From Spirochaetota bacterium (GTDB taxonomy: Bacteria; Spirochaetota; Spirochaetia; Treponematales; Treponemataceae): 64,000 bases of DNA. Of the stretch, positions 55,735 to 62,376 are shown piece after piece. The notes below the pieces were generated by a model, which was given only the letters and a program-made list of their open reading frames with translations, was not told the DNA's origin and did not search any database. The translations under genes and the position numbers were made by a program. Positions within the stretch are counted from its first letter, which is position 1; each line of letters opens with the position of its first letter. The DNA is taken from NCBI GenBank assembly GCA_023438065.1, contig JAEXRH010000015.1, positions 1 to 64,000 of the forward strand. The letters are read 5' to 3'.

Positions 55735-55837
55735 CCCATACCCCCTAAAACGGTAGACTAGCGCAATCGAAAACGCGAACGTTTTTCATTAACGCCCGGG
55801 AATCGCGCGGTATTCCGCGCAAGCCCCTAAAGACTGC

Positions 55838-55873
55838 AAAAAGGCTCCCGCGCGTTTCCGCGCAGGAACCTTT
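55838..55873 (-). terminator. Attenuator-like terminator between rplL and rpoB
   Basis: Minus strand: 15-bp stem with G-U wobbles (AAAGGTTCCTGCGCG with CGCGCGGGAGCCTTT), GAAA loop, five T residues (55838-55842). It stands where many bacteria partially terminate ribosomal protein transcripts before rpoBC. A small GCCGG-TTCG-CCGGC hairpin (55903-55916) lies just before it. Confidence 0.75.
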
Positions 55874-55932
55874 CGGGAAAAAAAGGAAAAACACGGTCAT
55901 GAGCCGGCGAACCGGCCCCGACCCGGTCAAAA

Positions 55933-56316
55933 TCAGGCAATCTCGACGATACCACCGGCGGCGGTGATCGCTTCCTTGATCTTGGCGGCTTCGTCCTTGG
56001 AAACGTTCTCCTTGAGGGTCTTGGGAGCTCCCTCGACGAGATCCTTCGCTTCCTTGAGGCCAAGGCCGGTAACGGTGCGGACTTCCTTGATGACGGCGAT
56101 CTTCTTGTCGTCGGCGGAAAGCCCCTTGAGGGTGACGGTGAACTCGGTCTGCTCCTCGGCGGGAGCGGCGGCGGCGGCGCCACCGGCCATCACGGCAACG
56201 GGAGCGGCGGCGGTAACGCCGAACTTCTCTTCCATCGCCTTCACGAGCTCGGAAACCTCGAGCACGGTCATGCTCGCGATCGCGTCCAGAATCTGATCAT
56301 TGGTTAAAGCTGCCAT
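55933..56316 (-). CDS. rplL: 50S ribosomal protein L7/L12
   Basis: 127 aa. Stalk protein: N-terminal dimerisation helices, Ala-rich hinge (GGAAAAAPAEEQ) and C-terminal factor-binding domain (KKIAVIKEVRTVTGLGLKEA). GGAGAAG precedes the ATG. The 168-nt gap to rplJ contains weak hairpins (GGGGA/TCCCC near 56355). Confidence 0.98.
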   Translation of the reverse strand: MAALTNDQILDAIASMTVLEVSELVKAMEEKFGVTAAAPVAVMAGGAAAAAPAEEQTEFTVTLKGLSADDKKIAVIKEVRTVTGLGLKEAKDLVEGAPKTLKENVSKDEAAKIKEAITAAGGIVEIA

Positions 56317-56484
56317 ATTATCTTCTCCTTACGGAATATCGGTCGGTTCGGGGATGTCCCCTTGCCGAAGCCCATCCTTCGCCATACGGCGACGTCGGGC
56401 ATTTTTTGTCACGTCCAGGACGACAGCGACGGGCGACTCCCCTTTCGGTCGAGCAACCCTTGAAGCCTGGCCGTGTTGGGTACG

Positions 56485-56994
56485 TTAGGCCTCGGCCGCC
56501 TTCTTGTCGGCGACGGCCTGCAGGGTGCGCGCGAGCTTGGAGGTATTTCCGAGCATCGCGGACATGAGCATGGAGATGAGTTCCTTCTTGCCCGGGAGCT
56601 TGGAGAACGCCTCCATCTTCTTCGCGTCGTAGATCTCGCCGTCGATGAGTCCGCCCTTGATGACAAGCGCGGGGGTTTCCTTGGCGAAATCGAAGAGAAT
56701 CTTCGCGACGGCGTTCACGTCCTCTCCGGCGAGCGCGACGGCGGTCGGCCCGAGGAGATAACCCGAAACGTCGGCGGTCTTCATTTCCTCGAAAGCGATG
56801 CGCGCGAGGTTGTTCTTGACGACCTTATAGGAGCATCCCTTCTCGCGGAGCTGCTTGCGGAGATTGGTGATCTGCTCGACGGTAAGGCCGCGGTACTCGG
56901 TGAAGATGTACTCGGAAGAGGCCTCGAACTTCGCCTTGATGTCGGCGATGCCGGCGGTCTTGGCGGCCTGCAGTTTCTTAGCTCTTACTGCCAT
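56485..56994 (-). CDS. rplJ: 50S ribosomal protein L10
   Basis: 169 aa. Anchors the L7/L12 stalk. FTEYRGLTVEQITNLRKQLR and YKVVKNNLARIAFEE match the family. ATG at 56994 with AGGAGAG upstream, 2 nt after the rplA stop; an in-frame extension into rplA is rejected. Confidence 0.97.
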   Translation of the reverse strand: MAVRAKKLQAAKTAGIADIKAKFEASSEYIFTEYRGLTVEQITNLRKQLREKGCSYKVVKNNLARIAFEEMKTADVSGYLLGPTAVALAGEDVNAVAKILFDFAKETPALVIKGGLIDGEIYDAKKMEAFSKLPGKKELISMLMSAMLGNTSKLARTLQAVADKKAAEA

Positions 56995-56996
56995 GA

Positions 56997-57677
56997 TTAC
57001 TCTCCTACCTTGTAGTCGACCCACACGCCGGGGCCCATGGTCGAACTGACCGACACGGACTGCACGAAGTCAGCCTTCGCGTCGGAGGGCTTCTTGCGCA
57101 TCATCTCGGCGAGGAAGGCCTCGACGTTCTCGGCGACCTTGGCGGCATCCATGGACACCTTACCCACGGCGAGGTGGATAACGCCGGTCTTGTCGGCGCG
57201 GAACTCGGTCCGTCCCTTCTTGAGCTCGGCGATCGCGGCCGCGATGTCGTTGGTGACGGTACCGGTCTTCGGGTTGGGCATGAGACCCTTGCGTCCGAGG
57301 ACCATACCGAGACGACCGACGTCCTTCATCATGTCCGGGGTGGCGACGGCGATATCGAAATCGAGCCAACCGCCCTTAACCTTCTCGATGTACTCGTCTG
57401 CGCCTGCGAACGTGGCGCCCGCGTCGAGAGCCTCTTTCGCGCGCTCGTCCTTACAGAACACGAGGACTTTCTTTTCCTCGCGGAACTGATGGGGAAGAAC
57501 GACGGTGTCGCGGACGGACTGGCTCTTGCCGAGCTTGAGGCTCACGTGAACCTCGACGGTCTCGTCGAACTTGGCGAACTTGAGCTCCTTGACGAGCTCG
57601 CAGGCCTTGGCGAGTTCATACGACTTGGCGGTGTCGTACTTCTTGAGCGCGTTGCGATAGTTTTTTCCGTGCTTCAT
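56997..57677 (-). CDS. rplA: 50S ribosomal protein L1
   Basis: 226 aa. MKHGKNYRNALKKYDTAKSY start, GRKGLMPNPKTGTV and the C-terminal PSDAKADFVQSVSVSSTMGP. GGTGGAG precedes the ATG at 57677. In many bacteria L1 represses rplK-rplA translation; this was not tested here. Confidence 0.97.
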   Translation of the reverse strand: MKHGKNYRNALKKYDTAKSYELAKACELVKELKFAKFDETVEVHVSLKLGKSQSVRDTVVLPHQFREEKKVLVFCKDERAKEALDAGATFAGADEYIEKVKGGWLDFDIAVATPDMMKDVGRLGMVLGRKGLMPNPKTGTVTNDIAAAIAELKKGRTEFRADKTGVIHLAVGKVSMDAAKVAENVEAFLAEMMRKKPSDAKADFVQSVSVSSTMGPGVWVDYKVGE

Positions 57678-57678
57678 A

Positions 57679-58110
57679 TTAGCGCTCCACCTCAACGCCC
57701 ATGCTGCGGGCGGTACCGGCTACGATCTTCTTCGCGGCCTCAAGGTCGTTTGCGTTCACGTCCGGCATCTTGATCTTCGCGATTTCCTCGAGCTTCGCCT
57801 TGGAAAGGGTCGCGACCTTGTGGGTCTTGGCGTTCTCGGAAGCCTTCTGGAGATTGCACGCCTTCTTGATGAGAACGGAGGCGGGCGGGGTCTTCAGGAT
57901 GAACGTGAAGGTCTTGTCCGAGTAGACGGTGATGACGACCGGGATAATGAGCCCGGTTTCCATGGACTTCGTGCGATCATTGAACTGCTGCACGAACTGG
58001 GGAGCACTGACGCCATGGGGACCGAGCGCGGGGCCGACGGGAGGAGCGGGTGTCGCTTTTCCGGCGGGGCACTGCAGCTTGATGAGGGCAGTGATCTTTT
58101 TCTTTGCCAT
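57679..58110 (-). CDS. rplK: 50S ribosomal protein L11
   Basis: 143 aa. ALIKLQCPAGKATPAPPVGP at the N-terminus (thiostrepton-site region) and the C-terminal RNA-binding domain with GTARSMGVEVE. GGAG 6 nt before the ATG. Separated from nusG by three hairpins. Confidence 0.98.
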   Translation of the reverse strand: MAKKKITALIKLQCPAGKATPAPPVGPALGPHGVSAPQFVQQFNDRTKSMETGLIIPVVITVYSDKTFTFILKTPPASVLIKKACNLQKASENAKTHKVATLSKAKLEEIAKIKMPDVNANDLEAAKKIVAGTARSMGVEVER

Positions 58111-58157
58111 AAGATACTCCTATGTGGTGATAGCGAGGAAGGAGCGACGCCCCTCGT

Positions 58158-58260
58158 GGAGAATCCGACCAAAGGAAGGATTCTCCATGAAAACCGGTCG
58201 GTACGACCGGTTTTCCTCTCCCATATGTAAAGACATCGAGTTCCGCCAGGGGCGGAACTC
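58158..58260. repeat. Three consecutive hairpins between nusG and rplK
   Basis: 58158-58186: GGAGAATCC/GGATTCTCC with an 11-nt loop. 58189-58215: perfect 12-bp GAAAACCGGTCG/CGACCGGTTTTC with a 3-nt loop. 58238-58260: perfect 10-bp GAGTTCCGCC/GGCGGAACTC with a 3-nt loop. They fill most of the 162-nt gap. GGAGAAT recurs at 47790 and GAGTTC at 63 and 59193. Confidence 0.8.
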
Positions 58261-58272
58261 ATATCCTACAAG

Positions 58273-58830
58273 CTAGATCTTTTCAACCTGTAATAGATCG
58301 ACTTCAACCGGCGTTGCGCGGCCGAATATTCCAACCATCACGCGAAGCTTGTTCTTCTCCGCGTTAACTTCTTCAATCGTACCGGTAAACGAATCAAACG
58401 GACCGTCAATGATCTTGACCGTCTCGCCAACCGCGAAGGACTGCTTCATGCGGGTGGTCTTCTCTCCCTTGATCTCGCCGGCCTTCTGAAGGATAGCCTT
58501 GGCCTCGTCGGGAGTTATCGGCTGGGGGCGAACGCCGCTCGGGGTACCGACGAAACCGGTCACGCCCTGAATCTTGCGGATCGCGGAACAGGTAGCCTTC
58601 CAACCGAGCTCAGGAAGTTCCATTTCGATAAGGATATATCCAGGAAGGAATTTCTTGGTGACACTCCGCTTCTTTCCATCCTTCACCTCAATGACTTCCT
58701 CGATCGGCACCTTGATGTCGACAACGACGGAACCGGAGATATCCCCGGTTTCAATGAGAGAACGAATGGTTCTTTCGATTTTATTCTCATACCCGGAATA
58801 GGTATGCAGAATGTACCAACCCCTTGCCAT
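58273..58830 (-). CDS. nusG: Transcription termination/antitermination factor NusG
   Basis: 185 aa. NGN domain (GWYILHTYSGYENKIERTI; KKFLPGYILIEM) followed by a KOW domain (FAVGETVKIIDGPFDSFTGT). Binds RNA polymerase and couples to Rho or S10. In the standard secE-nusG-rplK order. An internal charged insert follows IKVPIEEVIEV. Confidence 0.98.
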   Translation of the reverse strand: MARGWYILHTYSGYENKIERTIRSLIETGDISGSVVVDIKVPIEEVIEVKDGKKRSVTKKFLPGYILIEMELPELGWKATCSAIRKIQGVTGFVGTPSGVRPQPITPDEAKAILQKAGEIKGEKTTRMKQSFAVGETVKIIDGPFDSFTGTIEEVNAEKNKLRVMVGIFGRATPVEVDLLQVEKI

Positions 58831-58839
58831 CTAACAGGC

Positions 58840-59019
58840 CTAGAACAAGAGATTCATGCCGGCGACGAGGCCGGCATCGAGCAGACCAAGGATCGCGGCG
58901 ATGATGATCGTGGAAACGATGACCACCTTAACGGATGAAATGACGTCGTCGCGGGTCGGCCAAACGACCTTGCGAAGCTCGGCGACACATTCCTTAAAAA
59001 ACTGGACGATCTTCGACAT
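58840..59019 (-). CDS. secE: Protein translocase subunit SecE
   Basis: 59 aa. One amphipathic helix with the conserved ELRKVVWPTRDDV, then a single transmembrane helix (about 30-55). The ATG at 59019 is preferred over a GTG four codons upstream. Partner of SecY (32309) in the translocon. Confidence 0.95.
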   Translation of the reverse strand: MSKIVQFFKECVAELRKVVWPTRDDVISSVKVVIVSTIIIAAILGLLDAGLVAGMNLLF

Positions 59020-59119
59020 GCCAGTCCCCACTATTCACAAGATTCGTACCGAACGCGCGAACGGCAAGGACGCGCATCCCGGCGAGCCGGAGCGCAAGCC
59101 CCGAAGTCACCATTTTTAG

Positions 59120-59192
59120 CAGGTCAGGCAGGACTCGAACCCGCAACATTCGGTTTTGGAGACCGACGCTCTACCATTAGAGCTACTGACCT
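59120..59192 (-). tRNA. tRNA-Trp (anticodon CCA)
   Basis: 73 nt without the CCA tail. Acceptor stem AGGTCAG/CTGACCT, D-arm with TAGCTCTAATGG, anticodon stem CGGTC/GACCG-type with CCA, and T-arm GTTCGAGTCC. Located between secE and rpmG, and 5'-flanked by an 18-bp hairpin that starts one base before the tRNA. Confidence 0.96.
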
Positions 59193-59417
59193 GAGTTCGC
59201 CAAATAATCGCTTTCCGATTATTTGGCGAACTCCTGGACTTTTCCGGCAAGCCGAACAAGTCCATGTACCGTGCGGAGTTTTATTCGGCAAGCCTAAAAA
59301 ACCCCACACGAGCGAAGCCTCCGGAAGACCGGTAAACTTCATATATTGCAAGAGTTTACGGCTTTTAACCGACAACCCTATTTACGACTAAAGCCTTCCG
59401 GTGAAACCGAAAGGCTT
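59193..59417. repeat. Hairpin cluster between tRNA-Trp and rpmG
   Basis: 59193-59233: perfect 18-bp stem starting GAGTTCGCC with loop CTTTC. 59236-59263: GGACTT/AAGTCC with an inner CGGC-AA-GCCG stem. 59332-59359: GTAAACT/AGTTTAC. 59391-59417: AAGCCTT/AAGGCTT with an inner CGGT-GAA-ACCG. The gap of about 245 nt has no gene. Likely RNA-processing or stability elements on the tRNA/ribosomal transcript. Confidence 0.8.
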
Positions 59418-59438
59418 CCTGACCAATACACCGAACGC

Positions 59439-59609
59439 TTACTTGACCTTCGTTTCCTTGTGAAGGGTGTGCTTCCGGTCGAACGGGCAATACTTGCTCA
59501 ATTCGAGCTTTCCCTGGGTGTTCTTGCGATTTTTCTTGGTCGTATAGTTCTTTCGCTTGCACTCGCTGCACTGCATAGCGATGATTTCAACAGAAGTCTT
59601 CTTTGCCAT
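59439..59609 (-). CDS. rpmG: 50S ribosomal protein L33
   Basis: 56 aa. MAKKTSVEIIAMQCSECKRK start and KYCPFDRKHTLHKETK end. The first Cys pair (CSEC) remains, but the second is CPFD, so only three of four zinc cysteines persist. AGGGG precedes the ATG. Lies between tRNA-Thr and tRNA-Trp, a classical arrangement. Confidence 0.96.
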   Translation of the reverse strand: MAKKTSVEIIAMQCSECKRKNYTTKKNRKNTQGKLELSKYCPFDRKHTLHKETKVK

Positions 59610-59638
59610 GACGGAATCCCCTTATAATTGGATGATAC

Positions 59639-59711
59639 AGCTCCCAAACAGAATCGAACTGTTGACCTCAACCTTACCATGGTTGCGCTCTACCGACTGA
59701 GCTATAGGAGC
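59639..59711 (-). tRNA. tRNA-Thr (anticodon GGT)
   Basis: 73 nt. Acceptor GCTCCTA/TGGGAGC with a wobble pair, D-arm TAGCTCAGTCGGTAGAGC, anticodon stem CAACC/GGTTG with GGT, T-arm GTTCGATTC. First gene of the operon, about 32 nt after the predicted start of transcription. Confidence 0.96.
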
Positions 59712-59749
59712 AATTTAAGCGCGCATCGACGGTTCGAAGATGCTTGGCC

Positions 59750-59778
59750 ACTATAGCGAAGGATTCCGCCTTTGTCAA
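59750..59778 (-). promoter_or_regulatory. Strong promoter of the tRNA-Thr-rpmG-secE-nusG-rpl-rpo operon
   Basis: Minus strand: perfect -35 TTGACA (59773-59778), 17-nt spacer, -10 TATAGT (59750-59755). Eleven of twelve bases match consensus; the best promoter in the window. Confidence 0.8.
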
Positions 59779-59820
59779 GCGAAGAAACGCGCACGTTGAG
59801 ATATTTACGCCAAAAACCGA

Positions 59821-59849
59821 TAGGCAAAAACCGCAAGTCTTACTATATT
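59821..59849 (+). promoter_or_regulatory. Promoter abutting the patatin gene (leaderless type)
   Basis: -35 TAGGCA (59821-59826), 17-nt spacer, -10 TATATT (59844-59849), exactly 6 nt before the ATG at 59856 and with no Shine-Dalgarno. Divergent from the tRNA-Thr operon promoter. Confidence 0.5.
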
Positions 59850-59855
59850 TTACCC

Positions 59856-60764
59856 ATGAATTGGGCATTGGTGCTATCAGGGGGCGGCGCACGCGGCCTC
59901 GCGCATATCGGCGTTCTCGAGGCCCTCGAGGAACTGAAGGTTCCCCGCCCGTCGCTCATCGCCGGATGCTCAATGGGGGCCATCATCGGAGGCCTTTACG
60001 CGACCGGGATGAGCCCGTTCGAGATGCGAAAATACCTCGGGACGCGTTTCGACGTGACCGATTTCATGAGCGACGCGGCCTTTACCCTTCCCCGAGGACC
60101 CCTGAACAAGGTATTCCAGATCGGACAGGGGGTTAAAAACCTCTTTTCGGCCGACGGAATCGACTCGGGCGACAAGGTACGCAATCTCCTTCTCGAGCTC
60201 ACCCGCGGGGCGGAGTTCGGCTCGACCGAAATCCCCTTTTTTTGCAACTCGACCGACCTCTGCACCGGGGCCGAGGTCGTGCTTACCGACGGACCGATCG
60301 CCGAGGCGATGCGCGCCTCGGCGTCGTTTCCCGGGATCTTCTCGCCCGTGCCAAGGGACGGCATGCTCCTCGCGGACGGCTACCTCCGGAACAACACCCC
60401 GGTCTGGATCCCCCGAACGCGCGGGATCAGGCACGTATTCGCCGTGTATCTCGGCCGCTTTACCCGGATCGACCGGTCCCGGCTCAAGAACGCAGCGGAC
60501 GTCGTCCTTCGATCCTTCGATTGCGCCGTCTACGCGCGGAAACCGCGCAGGCGCGACATCCCGACAGCGTCGATCCTCGTCGACAACGACCGATCTCCCT
60601 TTGACTTTGACCGCCCCGACCTCCAGATCAACTTCGGGTACGAGGCGGCGATGGCCCAGGGACTCGTCATAGACGCATTTTTCGCGAAAGGACCGCGCGG
60701 CATGAGCGCCCGCCGGTCGCTCGCCCATCACGAACGAAAAGGAGCAACGCATGAGCAACCTTGA
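59856..60764 (+). CDS. Patatin-like phospholipase family protein
   Basis: 302 aa, no signal peptide. Serine lipase of the patatin fold: oxyanion loop GGGARG (9-14), nucleophile Ser39 in GCSMG, and dyad Asp174 in DGY (usually DGG or DGA). Similar to RssA-type cytoplasmic hydrolases. The longer upstream reading frame is rejected because the promoter lies inside it. Overlaps cysE by 14 nt, so the three downstream genes share a message. Confidence 0.9.
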   Translation: MNWALVLSGGGARGLAHIGVLEALEELKVPRPSLIAGCSMGAIIGGLYATGMSPFEMRKYLGTRFDVTDFMSDAAFTLPRGPLNKVFQIGQGVKNLFSADGIDSGDKVRNLLLELTRGAEFGSTEIPFFCNSTDLCTGAEVVLTDGPIAEAMRASASFPGIFSPVPRDGMLLADGYLRNNTPVWIPRTRGIRHVFAVYLGRFTRIDRSRLKNAADVVLRSFDCAVYARKPRRRDIPTASILVDNDRSPFDFDRPDLQINFGYEAAMAQGLVIDAFFAKGPRGMSARRSLAHHERKGATHEQP

Positions 60765-61608
60765 TGACCGGATCGAACGCATCCTCGCGAGCTACGAAAC
60801 GACGGGGGCCATCAACCTGACCGACTGCCAGAACTTCCCGAACCGCGAAAGCGTCATTTCCGCCCTGAACGACCTCGAAAACGTCATATTCCCGGGATTC
60901 CGCGAGGACAGCGACCTCGACCGCGACACCCTCCGCTTCGTGACCGGCGAACGGCTTCACCGGATCGTCCGCAGTCTCACGAACGAGGTGCTCAAGGCGA
61001 TCAAGTACATCTGCATGATGAATAACCGCGACGGCTCGGGCTGCTACAAGTATTCCGAGCAGATCGTCCTCGCGCTCATCGACGAGATCCCGGAATTCCG
61101 CCGGCTCGCCACCGGCGACGCCCAGGCAGCCCTCGACGGGGACCCCGCCGCGCGGAGCGTCGAGGAGATCATCCTCTCCTACCCCGGCCTCGAGGCCCTC
61201 CTCGTTCACCGGATCGCGCACTTCCTCTACGGAAAGGGCGTACCGATCATCCCGCGGATCATGAGCGAATACGTCCACGGAAGGACCGGCATCGACATCC
61301 ATCCCGGCGCGACGATCGGCGAGGGCTGTTTCATCGACCACGGCACCGGCGTCGTCATCGGCGAGACCGCGAGCATCGGCAAGAACGTGAAGATCTACCA
61401 GGGCGTCACCCTCGGCGCCTTGAGCGTCCGGAAGAACATGGCCGACAAGAAGCGGCACCCGACGATCGAGGACGGCGTGACGATCTACGCGGGCGCAACG
61501 ATCCTCGGCGGCGAGACCGTCATCGGCTCCGGGAGCACGATCGGCGGCAACACCTGGATCATCGAATCGGTCGAGCCGGGCTCGAAGGTTTTCAAGAACC
61601 AGGGATGA
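60751..61608 (+). CDS. cysE: Serine O-acetyltransferase
   Basis: 285 aa. Acetylates serine with acetyl-CoA, the first step of cysteine synthesis. A helical N-terminal domain (1-160) precedes the left-handed beta-helix of hexapeptide repeats, with catalytic HPGATIGEGCFIDHGTGVVI and GETASIGKNVKIYQGVTLG. The N-terminal part is longer than that of a minimal SAT and resembles the EpsC-type form. The GAAAAGGAG upstream of the ATG gives good initiation. No cysK in the window. Confidence 0.95.
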   Translation: MSNLDDRIERILASYETTGAINLTDCQNFPNRESVISALNDLENVIFPGFREDSDLDRDTLRFVTGERLHRIVRSLTNEVLKAIKYICMMNNRDGSGCYKYSEQIVLALIDEIPEFRRLATGDAQAALDGDPAARSVEEIILSYPGLEALLVHRIAHFLYGKGVPIIPRIMSEYVHGRTGIDIHPGATIGEGCFIDHGTGVVIGETASIGKNVKIYQGVTLGALSVRKNMADKKRHPTIEDGVTIYAGATILGGETVIGSGSTIGGNTWIIESVEPGSKVFKNQG

Positions 61609-62060
61609 GCGAAACGACCGGCAAGAAGGACAGACCCGAAGACTCGTCGAGCGGACACACGCAGGGAAAAAAGCGTACGCTCCCCGTCGGCGTAAAACCG
61701 CTCGACCTCGTCATCGTCACGGGCATTATCGCGCTCACCGTCCTCGCAGGAATCCGTATTTACGGGAACCGGGGCGACGACAGTCGCCTCGTCATCGAGG
61801 CCCCGACAGGGCGTTGGATTTATACGCTCGACAAGGATCTCACCGTCCCGATCCCCGGGCCGCTCGGCGACACCGTCGTCGAGATCGCTGATGGAAAGGT
61901 ACGCGTCAAAAGCTCGCCCTGCCCGAACCAGACCTGCGTCGCCGCGCGCGCGATCGGCACCCCCGGAGACTGGAACGCCTGCCTCCCGAACGAGGTGATG
62001 ATCCGGGTGGAGAATGTAGGGGAGAAAAAGGACGGGGGGATTGATGGGTTTGCGGAGTGA
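61605..62060 (+). CDS. Membrane-anchored NusG domain II-like protein
   Basis: 151 aa. A charged N-terminus (about 1-30) is followed by one transmembrane helix (about 33-50) and a beta-rich extracytoplasmic domain resembling NusG domain II, with the diagnostic SSPCPNQTCVA and GDWNACLPNEVMIRVE. Such proteins are often linked to redox or flavin-transfer clusters, but no partner is nearby except cysE, with which it overlaps (ATGA). The invariant CPNQTC pair could form a disulfide or bind a metal. Confidence 0.85.
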   Translation: MSETTGKKDRPEDSSSGHTQGKKRTLPVGVKPLDLVIVTGIIALTVLAGIRIYGNRGDDSRLVIEAPTGRWIYTLDKDLTVPIPGPLGDTVVEIADGKVRVKSSPCPNQTCVAARAIGTPGDWNACLPNEVMIRVENVGEKKDGGIDGFAE

Positions 62061-62082
62061 TTTTTTATATGTGTTGTCTGTA

Positions 62083-62168
62083 TACCTACCGGTAGGTAGT
62101 ATTATATGGCTTCACTATACCTACCGGTAGGTATAGAGTGTGTCCTCTTGTATACCGACCGGTAGGTA
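62083..62168. repeat. Three palindromes at exact 35-bp spacing
   Basis: TACCTACCGGTAGGTA at 62083-62098 and 62118-62133, and TACCGACCGGTAGGTA at 62153-62168. Start-to-start distances are exactly 35 bp. The middle copy extends to a perfect 22-bp palindrome (62115-62136). The whole 316-nt gap (62061-62376) otherwise has only the promoter of the next gene. A small minus-strand frame over this region (62121-62354) is probably not a gene. Confidence 0.9.
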
Positions 62169-62327
62169 GCAAGGACCATAACAGTCCGCCGAGTCGTTAA
62201 AAGCACTCATGGGGAAGAAAAAATGCAGCAATACCAAGTTCGCTGATTCCTCCCGAAAGCGTAATTCTCTCCACTTTTCTTGCCGATACTTCAGATAGGT
62301 GAATCCTTTTTCTACGATATAAATGTT

Positions 62328-62355
62328 TTGAAATTCGTGGAGTGGGGAGTACAAT
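62328..62355 (+). promoter_or_regulatory. Promoter of the secreted repeat-protein gene
   Basis: -35 TTGAAA (62328-62333), 16-nt spacer, -10 TACAAT (62350-62355). A Shine-Dalgarno AGGAG (62362-62366) lies 10 nt before the ATG at 62377. Confidence 0.5.
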
Positions 62356-62376
62356 TAAAGTCAGGAGTTCCAGACC

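Noticed and set aside
62083..62168. CRISPR array
   Set aside because: The repeats are 16-bp palindromes with 19-bp spacers, only three copies, and no cas genes.
62121..62354. 77-codon minus-strand frame over the palindromes
   Set aside because: Its C-terminus is translated palindrome sequence, with no Shine-Dalgarno and no recognisable domain.
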